A stretch of DNA of 47,347 nucleotides, taken from NCBI GenBank assembly GCA_964445985.1, contig CAYUMU010000055.1:1-47347 (forward strand), given 5' to 3'. The notes below the pieces were generated by a model that saw only the letters and a list, made by a program, of their open reading frames with translations, had not been told where the DNA came from and did no database searches. Below are positions 1 through 8,700 of the stretch, one piece after another (within the stretch, counting starts at the first letter, position 1; each line of letters begins with the position of its first letter). The position numbers and the translations under genes were made by a program. The DNA comes from CAYUMU01 sp964445985 (GTDB lineage: Bacteria; Planctomycetota; Planctomycetia; Pirellulales; S012-138).

Positions 1-60
1 TACGGAACTTCACGGTTTTGATGCAATCTCAGTCCCATTAGCCGTGAACGGTTACAGTTT

Positions 61-1833
61 CTATTCATCCGGCCCCGTGGAGCGGCCGGCGGCTACGTCG
101 AATTCGTAAATGGCGGGGATGAGCATGGCCGCGGTGGCGAAGCCGTAGGTGGTGGCCACGACCAGGAACACGCCGAGCGTGTATTCCAGCAAAAAGCTGG
201 TGATGGCGTAGAACGTGGCGAAAGGGCAAGCCAGCGCCGCCAGGGTAATGGCGGGCGAAGGATTGCGGATGCCGAGCGCCGCGTAGAGGCCGACGCCGCC
301 CCCGAGCATGAACGCCAGGAAGGGGGCCAGCTGCACTTGGAACGAGCCGCCGAAGGCCACCATGATGCGCATGCAGGCGGCCACGCCAACGAATAAAAAG
401 AACACGGTGCCTTGGGCGGTGGCGATGGCGCTGCGGCTATTGGCGTAGGCCATGCCGGTATGCACGCCGAGCATCGCCACGAAGGCGTTCATCACCAGCA
501 AGCCCAGGCCCAGGTAAAGCAGGGTTTCGCCGCTGATCAGTTCCACCCACCATAGATAGGCGGAAAGGACCAGCGGCAGGAGCACATATTCTTTGCAGTT
601 GAAGAACACGCCGCCCAGTTTGCCGAAGATAATTTCGGCTGGCGTGAGGTCGGTCACCAGCAGCAGGTCGAGGGCTTTGCCGTCGCGTTCGGTGGTAATG
701 GAGGTGACCGCCTGGGCGTTGATGAGCACCAGGCTGAGCAGGAACAGCGGCAGCACGGCCAGCGAAGCGCCGACGCGGTCGAGGGCGTCTTCCTGGTGCA
801 TCAGGAACAGCCCTATGGCCGAGAATGCGAAGAGCAGCGCGTAGGCGCCGCGGATGAGCAGAATTTTGCGGCCATAGGCCCAGGTTTTGACTTCTCGCCA
901 GAGAATGGGGTTATCCCAAACGGCGCGATGGGCTTGGGCAGAAGCGGCCGCTTTGACGGCGGCCACGTCGCCGCCCGTGGCAGCATCGGCGGCTTGCTCG
1001 GCCTCGGTTTTCGGTCGGGCTTCTCGGCTGGGGTTCCAAACCCGCACGCGGGCGATGGCCCAAGCGTTGAGGGCGACCACGGTGGCGGCGCTGAAGAGCA
1101 AGAACGCGTAGACGGGACTGCCTAGCCCTGCCGGGGCCACTCCCAGGGCGAAGCCGGGTCGCGAGGCTTCCAGAATGGCGGGCCACGGAGAGAAGGTGGC
1201 CGCCCAGCCTTCCACCGGCGTTCCCCCCCAAACCAGGTTGCGGCCGTAAGCCCTGAGGGCTTCCCAACCGCCAATCCAAAACACCAGCACCAGCACGGTA
1301 AGCGCCAGGGCCTGAAAAGTCTTTTCACGCCACAGGGCGAGCAGTGATCCCAAGCTGCCGGCGGCCATGGCGGCGCCCACGGTGACGGTGAAAACCCGCA
1401 GCACCTGGCCGGTCGAAACGCCGCCGAACAGCGTGATGGCCATGAACAGCGGCAAGCCAGCCACGAGCACCACCAGCACATTGAGCAGGCTGGCCATGAG
1501 TTTGCCCAGCACCAGTTCGCTGTTGGAAAGCCGTGTCATCAGCAGCAGGTCGAGCGTGCGGCGATCCTTTTCTTGCGAAACGGCGCTGGCCGTGGTGAGG
1601 GCCGCAAAAAACACCATGATCGCCAGTTGCAGCGGGGCCAGGATTTGAAACAGCGTGGAACCAAACCGGGCCAGGTCGCCCACCGTATGAACGGACTGGG
1701 TACCGGTGACCACCATCCAGGCAGTGCACATCAACACCCACAGTCCAGCCACGTATGCCGTACGCGAAAGATAGAGCCGCAACCGTCGGGGAGCAGTCGC
1801 CGCTTCGCGGGAAAAAACAGGTCCGACAAACAA
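61..1833 (-). CDS. ABC-2 type transporter permease, two-half membrane protein
   Basis: Membrane subunit of an ABC exporter; the substrate is unknown. The TTG at 1831-1833 is preferred (590 aa): from there the protein begins LFVGPVFSREAATAPRR, the compact cytoplasmic start I expect for such permeases. The frame stays open for 72 more codons to a TTG at 2049, but that stretch is Pro/Ser/Asn-rich and is produced by the G-rich repeat at 1843-1913. Two homologous halves are visible. Each has a cytoplasmic signature after a hydrophobic helix, QEKDRRTLDLLLMT (about residue 87) and TERDGKALDLLLVT (about residue 383), followed by several membrane segments; an Ala/Lys-rich loop separates the halves. 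It is divergent from the ATPase gene at 2249-3682, the likely partner. Function is confident at the family level, the start less so. Confidence 0.85.
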   Translation of the reverse strand: MFVGPVFSREAATAPRRLRLYLSRTAYVAGLWVLMCTAWMVVTGTQSVHTVGDLARFGSTLFQILAPLQLAIMVFFAALTTASAVSQEKDRRTLDLLLMTRLSNSELVLGKLMASLLNVLVVLVAGLPLFMAITLFGGVSTGQVLRVFTVTVGAAMAAGSLGSLLALWREKTFQALALTVLVLVFWIGGWEALRAYGRNLVWGGTPVEGWAATFSPWPAILEASRPGFALGVAPAGLGSPVYAFLLFSAATVVALNAWAIARVRVWNPSREARPKTEAEQAADAATGGDVAAVKAAASAQAHRAVWDNPILWREVKTWAYGRKILLIRGAYALLFAFSAIGLFLMHQEDALDRVGASLAVLPLFLLSLVLINAQAVTSITTERDGKALDLLLVTDLTPAEIIFGKLGGVFFNCKEYVLLPLVLSAYLWWVELISGETLLYLGLGLLVMNAFVAMLGVHTGMAYANSRSAIATAQGTVFFLFVGVAACMRIMVAFGGSFQVQLAPFLAFMLGGGVGLYAALGIRNPSPAITLAALACPFATFYAITSFLLEYTLGVFLVVATTYGFATAAMLIPAIYEFDVAAGRSTGPDE

Positions 1834-2248
1834 GTTGGCACTTCTAGGGGCTAGTGGCTGGTGGCTGGGGGTTAGGGGCTGGTTGCTGGTGGGTGGTTGC
1901 TGGGGGTTGTTGCTCTTGGTGATTTTCCTGGAATTGGGTTGGGAAGCAACTCCCCCGTGCTGGGCTGTGGCGATCTTTGGGGGGCTTCGGTTGGAGCTGG
2001 GGGCCTTTCTAAAACCGCGGGGCCCGACATTTCGGAATAATCGCGCCAAATGGCGTGGCTCTGCCTATCGAAGCTTCTGCGACACGTCTTTTACCAAGGG
2101 CTATACTAATACACGCACGATTCCGCGGCGAATCCGTTTTACGCGGCAATTTGTCGTAGGAACCGTTCGAATTCGCAGGCAATTAACACGCAACCGAGTC
2201 GCGGCGCGCGGATCGCCGCCCCCCTCTTCCCCCCCAACCACGGCAACC
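1834..2248. other. Divergent intergenic region
   Basis: 415 bp between the start of the permease (minus) and the start of the ATPase (plus). It holds the G-rich repeat at 1843-1913 and must carry the promoters of both genes. I see no convincing -35/-10 pair. The frame of the ATPase is open through the whole region, but its translation has no domain character. Confidence 0.6.
1843..1913. repeat. G-rich degenerate dispersed repeat (ctaggggctgg family)
   Basis: About 70 bp made of slipped variants of ctaggggctgg, ggtggctgggggtt and gggtggttgctggg on the plus strand. The same family recurs at 28101-28137 (C-rich orientation), 46435-46468 and 47128-47190 of this window. It sits immediately upstream of the probable permease start and lengthens that frame artificially. 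Its origin is unknown. Confidence 0.75.
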
Positions 2249-3682
2249 ATGAGCGATTCCCCTGGAAGGAAACGGGCTGCAGCTTCGCCAGAATTCCCCA
2301 CGCCGCGGTCGGTGAGTTGGGAAGATTGGGCCGTGTGGCTTTCGACCGACTTTACCTACGATTACGAGCCGGCGCCCGAGCAACCTCAGCCGGGCGACAA
2401 GGCCCTGGCCCGGCTGGAAGCCAACGCGGCCAAAGCGGCGGCAGCCAAAGCAGCCGAGCTGGCGGCTCCCACTGCGCCCGCCACGGCAACCGCGGCACCG
2501 CCCGCGGCGGGCGATAGCTGTGCGCTGCCGCCGGGCGATGCTCCCGCCGAAAAGCGCAAGCACTCGCTGTACGACGTGCCGCTGCGGATTCCTTACGGCG
2601 AGTTGGTGCTGATTTACGGACCTTCGGGCTGCGGCAAAACCACGCTGCTCACGCTGATCGGGGCGTTGCGGAGCGTGCAACACGGCAAAATGTTCGTGCT
2701 CAATCACGCCATGCACGCGGCCGCCAAGAGCGAGCTGGTCGATGTTCGCAAAGAAATCGGGTTCATCTTCCAGCATCACAACCTGTTTGCCTCGCTCGAC
2801 TCCACGCAAAACGTGCGGCTGGCTCTCGATCTGTTTCCGGTTTCGGCGGGCCACGCCAAAGCCAGGGCTCACAAGCTGCTGCGGCGGTTATGCCTGGAAG
2901 AACGGCATTTGAAGTTCAAGCCGGGGAAGCTTTCGGGCGGCTTGCGGCAGCGGGTGGCGATTGCCCGAGCGCTGGTGCATCGCCCCAGTTTGGTGCTGGC
3001 CGACGAACCGACGGCCGCCCTCGATAAGGAGAACGTGCGGCGCGTGATGGAGCTGCTGAAGAGCTATACCCGCGGCGATTGCAACTGGGTGGAGGGCGCC
3101 GAGAACGGCAGCGACGAAACCCGCCGGCCCACGGTAATCATGGTGACGCACGACGACAGCCTGCGGGAATACGCCGACCGGTTGGTGTACATGTCGGAAG
3201 GCCGGATGGTGGGCGATGAAACGCCGGGCAAAAAGCGCGACTGGACCAAGGTTTGGCGGGCTCTCCGCGATTGCCGGCTGTTCGCCACGTATCGTCCGCA
3301 CACGTTGTGGGAGTTTGAAAAGCGATTCAGCCTGGAGCACTTTGATGCCGGGACAACGCTGATTCGCGAGGGGGAAGTGCCCGACTCCGAGACGGCCAAA
3401 TTTTACATTCTGGCCGAAGGCGACGTTGAAATCTGGAAGCAGATCACCGACGAGCAAGGCAACCCTCGGGAGATGTACCTGCGCGACCTGGGCCCCTCGG
3501 AGTTCTTTGGCGAGATTGCTTTGCTCGAAGACAAGCCTCGCACGGCCACGGTGAAAGCCAAGACCGACGTGCTGGTATATTCGCTCAAGAAAGACGACTT
3601 TTGGGCCGCATGCCGCGAAGCGGGCATCGAAGCCGAGCTGCGCCGGATTTCCGCCGAAAGACAGTTGCCGCCGCCGTCGTAG
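2249..3682 (+). CDS. ABC transporter ATPase fused to a cyclic-nucleotide-binding domain
   Basis: 477 aa from ATG 2249; the frame is open further upstream but that part is repeat-derived. After a WEDWAVWLSTDFTYDYE start and an Ala/Pro-rich linker (about 45-105) comes an ABC ATPase: Walker A GPSGCGKTT (124-132), Q-loop FQHHN (174-178), signature LSGGLRQRVAIARAL (228-242), Walker B LVLADEPTAALD (248-259) and His switch VTHDD (299-303). This resembles the MacB/LolD type that works with ABC-2 or FtsX-like permeases. Residues about 345-470 form a CRP-like cyclic-nucleotide-binding domain (FFGEIALLEDKPRTATV, 419-435). The fusion suggests ligand gating of transport, which is inference. The cap between the linker and Walker A is short (HSLYDVPLRIPYGE). 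The partner is probably the divergent permease at 61-1833. Confidence 0.85.
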   Translation: MSDSPGRKRAAASPEFPTPRSVSWEDWAVWLSTDFTYDYEPAPEQPQPGDKALARLEANAAKAAAAKAAELAAPTAPATATAAPPAAGDSCALPPGDAPAEKRKHSLYDVPLRIPYGELVLIYGPSGCGKTTLLTLIGALRSVQHGKMFVLNHAMHAAAKSELVDVRKEIGFIFQHHNLFASLDSTQNVRLALDLFPVSAGHAKARAHKLLRRLCLEERHLKFKPGKLSGGLRQRVAIARALVHRPSLVLADEPTAALDKENVRRVMELLKSYTRGDCNWVEGAENGSDETRRPTVIMVTHDDSLREYADRLVYMSEGRMVGDETPGKKRDWTKVWRALRDCRLFATYRPHTLWEFEKRFSLEHFDAGTTLIREGEVPDSETAKFYILAEGDVEIWKQITDEQGNPREMYLRDLGPSEFFGEIALLEDKPRTATVKAKTDVLVYSLKKDDFWAACREAGIEAELRRISAERQLPPPS

Positions 3683-3777
3683 GCCGAGCAAGGGCGCGGA
3701 ATGACGGCGCGCCACCCTCACGCACACCCGGCGGAGCGTGAGGAAAATTTTCTCCTGGGCGGTGGTCCGTCCTGCTG

Positions 3778-3807
3778 GGAGTTCGACAGCTCGGAGTTCG
3801 ACAGCTC
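3778..3807. repeat. 15-bp tandem direct repeat
   Basis: Two head-to-tail copies of ggagttcgacagctc in the 152-bp gap between the convergent ATPase and thioredoxin genes. The ggagttc core is shared with the repeat at 46170-46238. No U-tract terminator is visible in this gap. Confidence 0.7.
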
Positions 3808-3834
3808 TGGGGAGGCCCTCGCTAACGCGTCGGG

Positions 3835-4410
3835 TTACTTTTTGAGCTGTTCGGCAACGAGGGCCGAGACGTCTTCGTAGGTGAAGAGGTCTTCTTTCTT
3901 TTCGGCCGCTTCGTTGTCGAAACGCTTGAGCAATTTGCCTTGGCGATCGTAGACAAACACCACCGGGATGGCCGCGAAGCCGAACTTCTTGGTGATTTCT
4001 TCGTCGGCCTCGGTGGAGAGCACGTTGTCGAAGGTGGCCCCTTGTTTTTGCAGGAAGGCGAGCACCGGTTCACGGTATTCTTCTGGCTTGCCGATGCCGA
4101 TGTAGTCGAGATTGAGCGAGATGCAGGCCACCTGGTCGGCGTGTTGCTTGTGCAAGGCCACCAGGCCAGGGAACTCTTCCACGCAGGGGTCGCAGCTCGT
4201 GCTCCAGCAATCGAGCACCACAACCTTGCCTTGATGGCTTTGGATCAACTTTTGCACGCCGTCGTAATCGAGGGGTACAAGCTCCACCTTGCCGGCGGCA
4301 GCGTTGTTGGGATTGGCCCCGGTTTGGTGGGGGTTAGCGGCGTCTTGCTTGGTGCAGCCGGCCACCAGGAACAAGGCGGTCAGCAAAGCGGGGGCAACCA
4401 TCCGAAGCAT
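3835..4410 (-). CDS. TlpA/ResA-like thioredoxin-fold lipoprotein
   Basis: 191 aa. An N-terminal signal with lipobox LVAG-C19 predicts a lipid-anchored protein in the periplasm-like compartment. After a 20-residue Asn/Ala-rich linker comes a thioredoxin fold: VVVLDCWSTSC73-DP-C76 active site, and the cis-proline loop AAIPVVFV (Pro149). The CDPC pair implies thiol-disulfide exchange, as in ResA/TlpA proteins that reduce cytochrome c or other exported thiols; the partner here is unknown. Cys68 is an extra cysteine close to the active site. A good ribosome site (AAGGA, 8 nt before ATG 4410) supports the start. It stands alone, convergent with the ABC ATPase. Confidence 0.88.
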   Translation of the reverse strand: MLRMVAPALLTALFLVAGCTKQDAANPHQTGANPNNAAAGKVELVPLDYDGVQKLIQSHQGKVVVLDCWSTSCDPCVEEFPGLVALHKQHADQVACISLNLDYIGIGKPEEYREPVLAFLQKQGATFDNVLSTEADEEITKKFGFAAIPVVFVYDRQGKLLKRFDNEAAEKKEDLFTYEDVSALVAEQLKK

Positions 4411-4656
4411 GGGCGGGATCCTTCTCTGGCGGAGGCGGGAAGTGTCGGCAGTTGCCGATCAGTATAGCAAAGCTGGCAGGCTCGGGGCGAAAGCCGCGTG
4501 GACTTTTCACACGATTATCGAGAGTGCATTGCGGGCGGCAGGCCAGCGGTCGTCGACCGCGGCCTGATCACCGGCACGCCGCAGCAAACCCGCGCCATCA
4601 TGGGCCGTTTGACGTTGAAACGCATTGCGCCGGAGAAAGGAGCTGCCACGCCCATT

Positions 4657-4675
4657 CATGGCCGGGACGGCCATG
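4657..4675. terminator. 8-bp perfect stem-loop after the SDR gene
   Basis: Arms catggccg (4657-4664) and cggccatg (4668-4675) around gga. It lies seven bases past the stop codon of the minus-strand dehydrogenase gene, so it could end that transcript, but there is no U-run. It could equally be a REP-like element. The rest of 4411-4681 shows nothing recognisable. Confidence 0.4.
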
Positions 4676-4681
4676 CTACGG

Positions 4682-5449
4682 CTACTTGGCGCCCATGCGG
4701 AGGGCGCCGTCCAGGCGGATTACCGTGCCGTTCAGCATGCGGTTGCCGATGATGTGAGCCGCCAGAAGCGCGTATTCATCGGGATGGCCTAGCCGGGCGG
4801 GGAACGGAACCTGGCTGGCGAGCGATTCACGCAGTTCGGGGGTCATGCCGGCCATCATGGGCGTTTCAAACACGCCGGGGGCGATGGTGACCACGCGGAT
4901 GCCGAAGCGGGCCAACTCACGAGCGATGGGGAGGGTCATGCCTGCCACGCCGGCTTTCGAGGCCGAGTAAGCCGCCTGGCCAATCTGGCCATCGAAGGCC
5001 GCGCACGAGGCCGTGTTGATGATCACGCCGCGCTCGCCGTCTTCGCCAGGCGCGCGCAGGGCAATCGCCTCGGACGCCAGGCGAATGACGTTGAACGTGC
5101 CGATGAGATTGACCTGCACCACGCGCGCGAAGTCGGCCAGAGCATGCGGCCCTGTTTTGCCCAGCACGCGGCCGCCGTAGGCAATGCCGGCACAGTTGAT
5201 GGCGCCAGCAAGTCCCCCCCACCGCTCGGTGGCCAACCGCACCGCGTCCGCGACATCGCTTTCGGAAGTGACATCGCCAGCCAAAGCCAGGGCCTGATCG
5301 CCCAGCGACTCGGCGACTTGCGCCACGCCGTCGGCGTGCCGATCAAACAGCAGCACCTTGCCGCCTTCGGCCACAATGCGGCGGGCAGAAGCGGCGCCCA
5401 AACCCGAGGCGGCGCCGGTAACCAAGAATGCCTGATCGGTGAGTTTCAT
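4682..5449 (-). CDS. Short-chain dehydrogenase, 3-hydroxyacyl-CoA dehydrogenase type 2-like
   Basis: 255 aa, complete classical SDR of normal length. Visible motifs: TGAASGLG nucleotide-binding loop (11-18), D36 in LLFDRH which favours NAD, NCAG (85-88), catalytic Asn114, Ser148 (NTAS), and YSASK with Tyr161 and Lys165. The PGVFETPMM and LARFGIRV stretches and the ending LNGTVIRLDGALRM resemble the 17-beta-HSD10 / 3-hydroxy-2-methylbutyryl-CoA dehydrogenase group, enzymes of branched-chain amino acid and fatty acid breakdown. The family is certain; the substrate is inferred from similarity only. No beta-oxidation genes flank it, and it appears to be a single-gene unit with a stem-loop after its stop. 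Confidence 0.85.
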   Translation of the reverse strand: MKLTDQAFLVTGAASGLGAASARRIVAEGGKVLLFDRHADGVAQVAESLGDQALALAGDVTSESDVADAVRLATERWGGLAGAINCAGIAYGGRVLGKTGPHALADFARVVQVNLIGTFNVIRLASEAIALRAPGEDGERGVIINTASCAAFDGQIGQAAYSASKAGVAGMTLPIARELARFGIRVVTIAPGVFETPMMAGMTPELRESLASQVPFPARLGHPDEYALLAAHIIGNRMLNGTVIRLDGALRMGAK

Positions 5450-5533
5450 GGGCGTGGAACGCTCTGTTAGGGGGCGTCGATCAGTTATTTCGCGGACAAT
5501 TGTTGCCCATATTCTGCGACCTACCAGTCCGTC

Positions 5534-5575
5534 ATTCCCGCGAAGCCTGCCCTCGTGAAGACGGGGGGCGGGAAT
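5534..5575. repeat. dRS3-like inverted repeat (attcccgc ... gcgggaat)
   Basis: Perfect 8-bp inverted arms attcccgc (5534-5541) and gcgggaat (5568-5575) separated by 26 bp in the gap between the SDR gene and the 1345-aa gene. The surroundings (gtcattcccgcgaa, gggaatccaga) match the widespread bacterial 'attcccgc/gcgggaat' intergenic repeats, such as Neisseria dRS3. The remainder of 5450-5708 has no gene. Confidence 0.6.
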
Positions 5576-5708
5576 CCAGACGCGGCGGATACGGCTCCAC
5601 GATTAACATCGGCGTGGATGCGAACCGCATGGCGGAAAGTTATTCTTCGGCGGCCCCTTCGTAGCGAGTTCAAAACGAAAAAGAGCGCAATGCCGGCCCC
5701 ATTCGGCG

Positions 5709-8700
5709 TTACTCTTGGGCGTGCCAGGCCTCGATTTGCTGGCGAATTTCGGCCAGCGGAATCACGCACCAGGCGAGCTGTTCCGAGCGGCGATGGCTCA
5801 GCTCCGGCTGCCGCTGGGCTTGAACTTCCAGCACTTCGTCATCGAGCGTCGCCAGCCAACTGGGTACGTCGAGCCCTACGCCGCGCGGCGTTTGGGCAAA
5901 CTGATTGATCTCCTGCTCTAGCCGATCGAAGCTGACGGTGGGCTCGCCATCGAGCAGTTCTTTCATGGCTGGCGCCACCAGGGCCCGCAACCGATCGAGT
6001 TCGAGTCCGGCCACGAAACGTTCTTGCAAACGATCGGCCACGGTGGGGAGCTGCATGCCGTATTTGCGGGTCAACTCCTGGTAGCGGGCCAGGTGATGAT
6101 CGGCCGTTTCGGCAGTCTGGTCGGCCACGCTGCGCCGCCACATTTCGGCGGCGTCGCCGCGACCGTGCCGCACCAGCATTTCGTGAGCCAGCACCACCGG
6201 CTGCAGGTTCCAGGCGATGCGGTCGTAGCTGACCTTAACCCGCAAGAAATCGAGCAGGCAGTGCAGCATTTCGCCGCGGTCGGACTGCGTGGTGGTGTGG
6301 TTGTAGTCGTTGTACTCGGCGTAGTTCTCCAAGATGGCCTGAATGACGCGATCGAGCTGCGCGGCGGCCGGTTTGATCGGCTTGCCATTCTGCAGATCTC
6401 GCAGCAACGGCAAATCTTCGCCGGCATCGGGATCTTCGAGCAGGGTTTCGAGAAACGCTTCGGCGCCCTGGTGCACGATGCCGCGTAGATTGCCTTCGTT
6501 GAGAAACATCGGCACGAACAGATCGTGGCCGTATTGTTGAATGAACTTGACCGTTTGCCGCCAGGCGGCATCGTTCATGAGCGGCTCCAGCACCGACAGC
6601 CGCAACGACGAACTATGGGCCAGCCAGAGGCGGAGCAACTTTTCCGTCACCTCGTTCAGGCACTCGACCAGCTCGGTATCGATATCTTCCGGCGTGCGCC
6701 CGCTGGCGGCGCGGGCCAGTACCGGGTCGGTGGCGCTGAGCACAATCTGCTCGACAATCGCTCGATAGCCCACGGTGAACAGGCGATCAAACTCGCTCAC
6801 CCCGCCGCGGCCAACGGGGTGCTCGAACTCCATATCGCGGGCCAACTGCAACAGCTCGCAAGTATGCTGAACCAGGCCGAGCCGGGGGAGCAGGTTCAAC
6901 AGTTGCGTGAGCACCTGCTGCAACGATTGGGCGGCCACCATGTCGTCGGGCTTGCCGCCGCGGAAGACCGGCACGTAGAGCAGCGGTTGCCGCAGCAGGG
7001 CCGCTTTGAAGCCGGGGATGGCAAGGCTTACCCGATGCGGGTCGCGGGCCATGGCGGCTCGCAAGACTTGCACCGCCTGGCGTTCCCAGGCGCTGAGGCC
7101 CGCCTCGGGAAGATCGCAACAACCGGTGGCCAGCAACGAGCGAATGGCCGCGCTCACGCTGACCATGGTGCGAATGGTGTGATCGAGCAGTAGCTCTTTT
7201 ACGTGCTGCCGGCGATCGTACTCCACCAGGCTGTCGTGGTTGGCCGAGGGCGTGGGAATGCTTTGCCGATGGATCTCGGCCAACAGTTTTTCGAGTTGCT
7301 GCCGCAGTTCCAGGCAGCGATTGAGCCAGGAGGAAACCGCATCGGGCGGGAGACGGTCATCGGAGTTCTCCGCCGGGGCTGGCGATGGTTGGGCCTTGGA
7401 AGGTGGCGCCGGCGACGAAGGGTCCGATTGACTCGCAGTCTTTTCGGCCCAGGTCAGGCCCGTCACGCGCCACAGTTCGGCCAGCGTGGCCAGAAAGCTC
7501 AAGCGGCGATGCAAACGCGACGACTCGAAATCGAGCTCGTACTCCGTCACCTGGCCCGAGGGATCAAAGATCTCGCCCTCGATTCCGTCGCGGGTCGAGT
7601 CGCGATAGACCACGTCCTCGTAGGCGGCGGCGAAGGGATCTTCGTCGTCCTCTTCTTCGTCGTCTAACTCGTCATCCAGGTCGTCGTCATCGAAATCTTC
7701 GTCGTCCACTTCGAGCAGGTCGCCCAGCGTGGGGCCGCCGTCGGGCCACATGAAGCCGGGCACTTCCCAGTATTCACCGGCGTTGGCTTCCAGGTAATCG
7801 AAGAACCAGCGGATGAGTTGCCAGCGTTCGGCGGGGGGCAGGTCTTCTTGCTCGCGAAGTTCGTTCATCCAGCGGAGCGCCAGCCGCTGGAAACTGTGGT
7901 CGCCGTCTTCCAGCGGGGCATCTTCCACGCTGCTGAGCCATTGCATCATGAGCGAGGCCGACCCGCGGAGATCATGCTGATCGAGCAGGGCCGAAACCAC
8001 CAGGGCATAGGCCTTGGTGCTGTTGAACTGGCCGACATGCTGGCGCCAAAACACGATATCGCCCGCGGCGGCGCCGGCCTTGTACCATTCGCCCAGGGCT
8101 TGGGCCACGTGCCGCGCCGATTCGGCCGCTTCCCGGCCCGAGAAACCGTCGATCTCGCCGACTTCGGTCGATGCGAAAGGATCCCACCAGGCGGCGAGCC
8201 GGTCGGTATCGGCCGAAATTTGTTCCAGTTGTTCCTGGTCGCCCGCGGCGGCCGCTTCGCTTTGCATGCGAGCCAGCAGGGCAAAGATGTCGCGCATGGT
8301 ATCCACCAGTTCTTCGGCCCGATCGTCGCGGATGCTGTTTTCTAGCGCGGGGAACAGGCTGAATTGCCCTCCAAAACCGAGCAGGTTCCAGGGGTCGAGC
8401 ATGGCGCCGCACTCGATGGCGCGGTGCAGCAGGTCCTCGAGCTCGGCGTAGGACTGCAAGGCCGCGGCCAGGTCGCCGTGTTTGATGGCCAGGTGCCCTG
8501 CCGCCAGGCGGCAGTGGATTTCGCACTGCATGCGGGCCGAAGCCACGGGCACAATGGCCACCTGGCGGCGGCTGGCCTCGGGAAAACCCATCTTGGCGAA
8601 AATGCCGGCCAAGAACACGTGCTGCTGCTGGGCGGCGCGGAGTCGGGCCAGGCGGCGGTTGAGGTGCTGCCGGGCGTCGGCGAAGGGCTGCTGACGCTTT

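Noticed and set aside
3743..3752. gaaaattttc palindrome as a terminator between the ATPase and thioredoxin genes
   Set aside because: AT-only 10-base palindrome without a loop or GC stem; cannot act as an intrinsic terminator.
5635..5648. gaaagttattcttc, a 14-base match to part of the palindromic repeat at 33545-33648
   Set aside because: Too short, with no further similarity on either side, to call a third copy.
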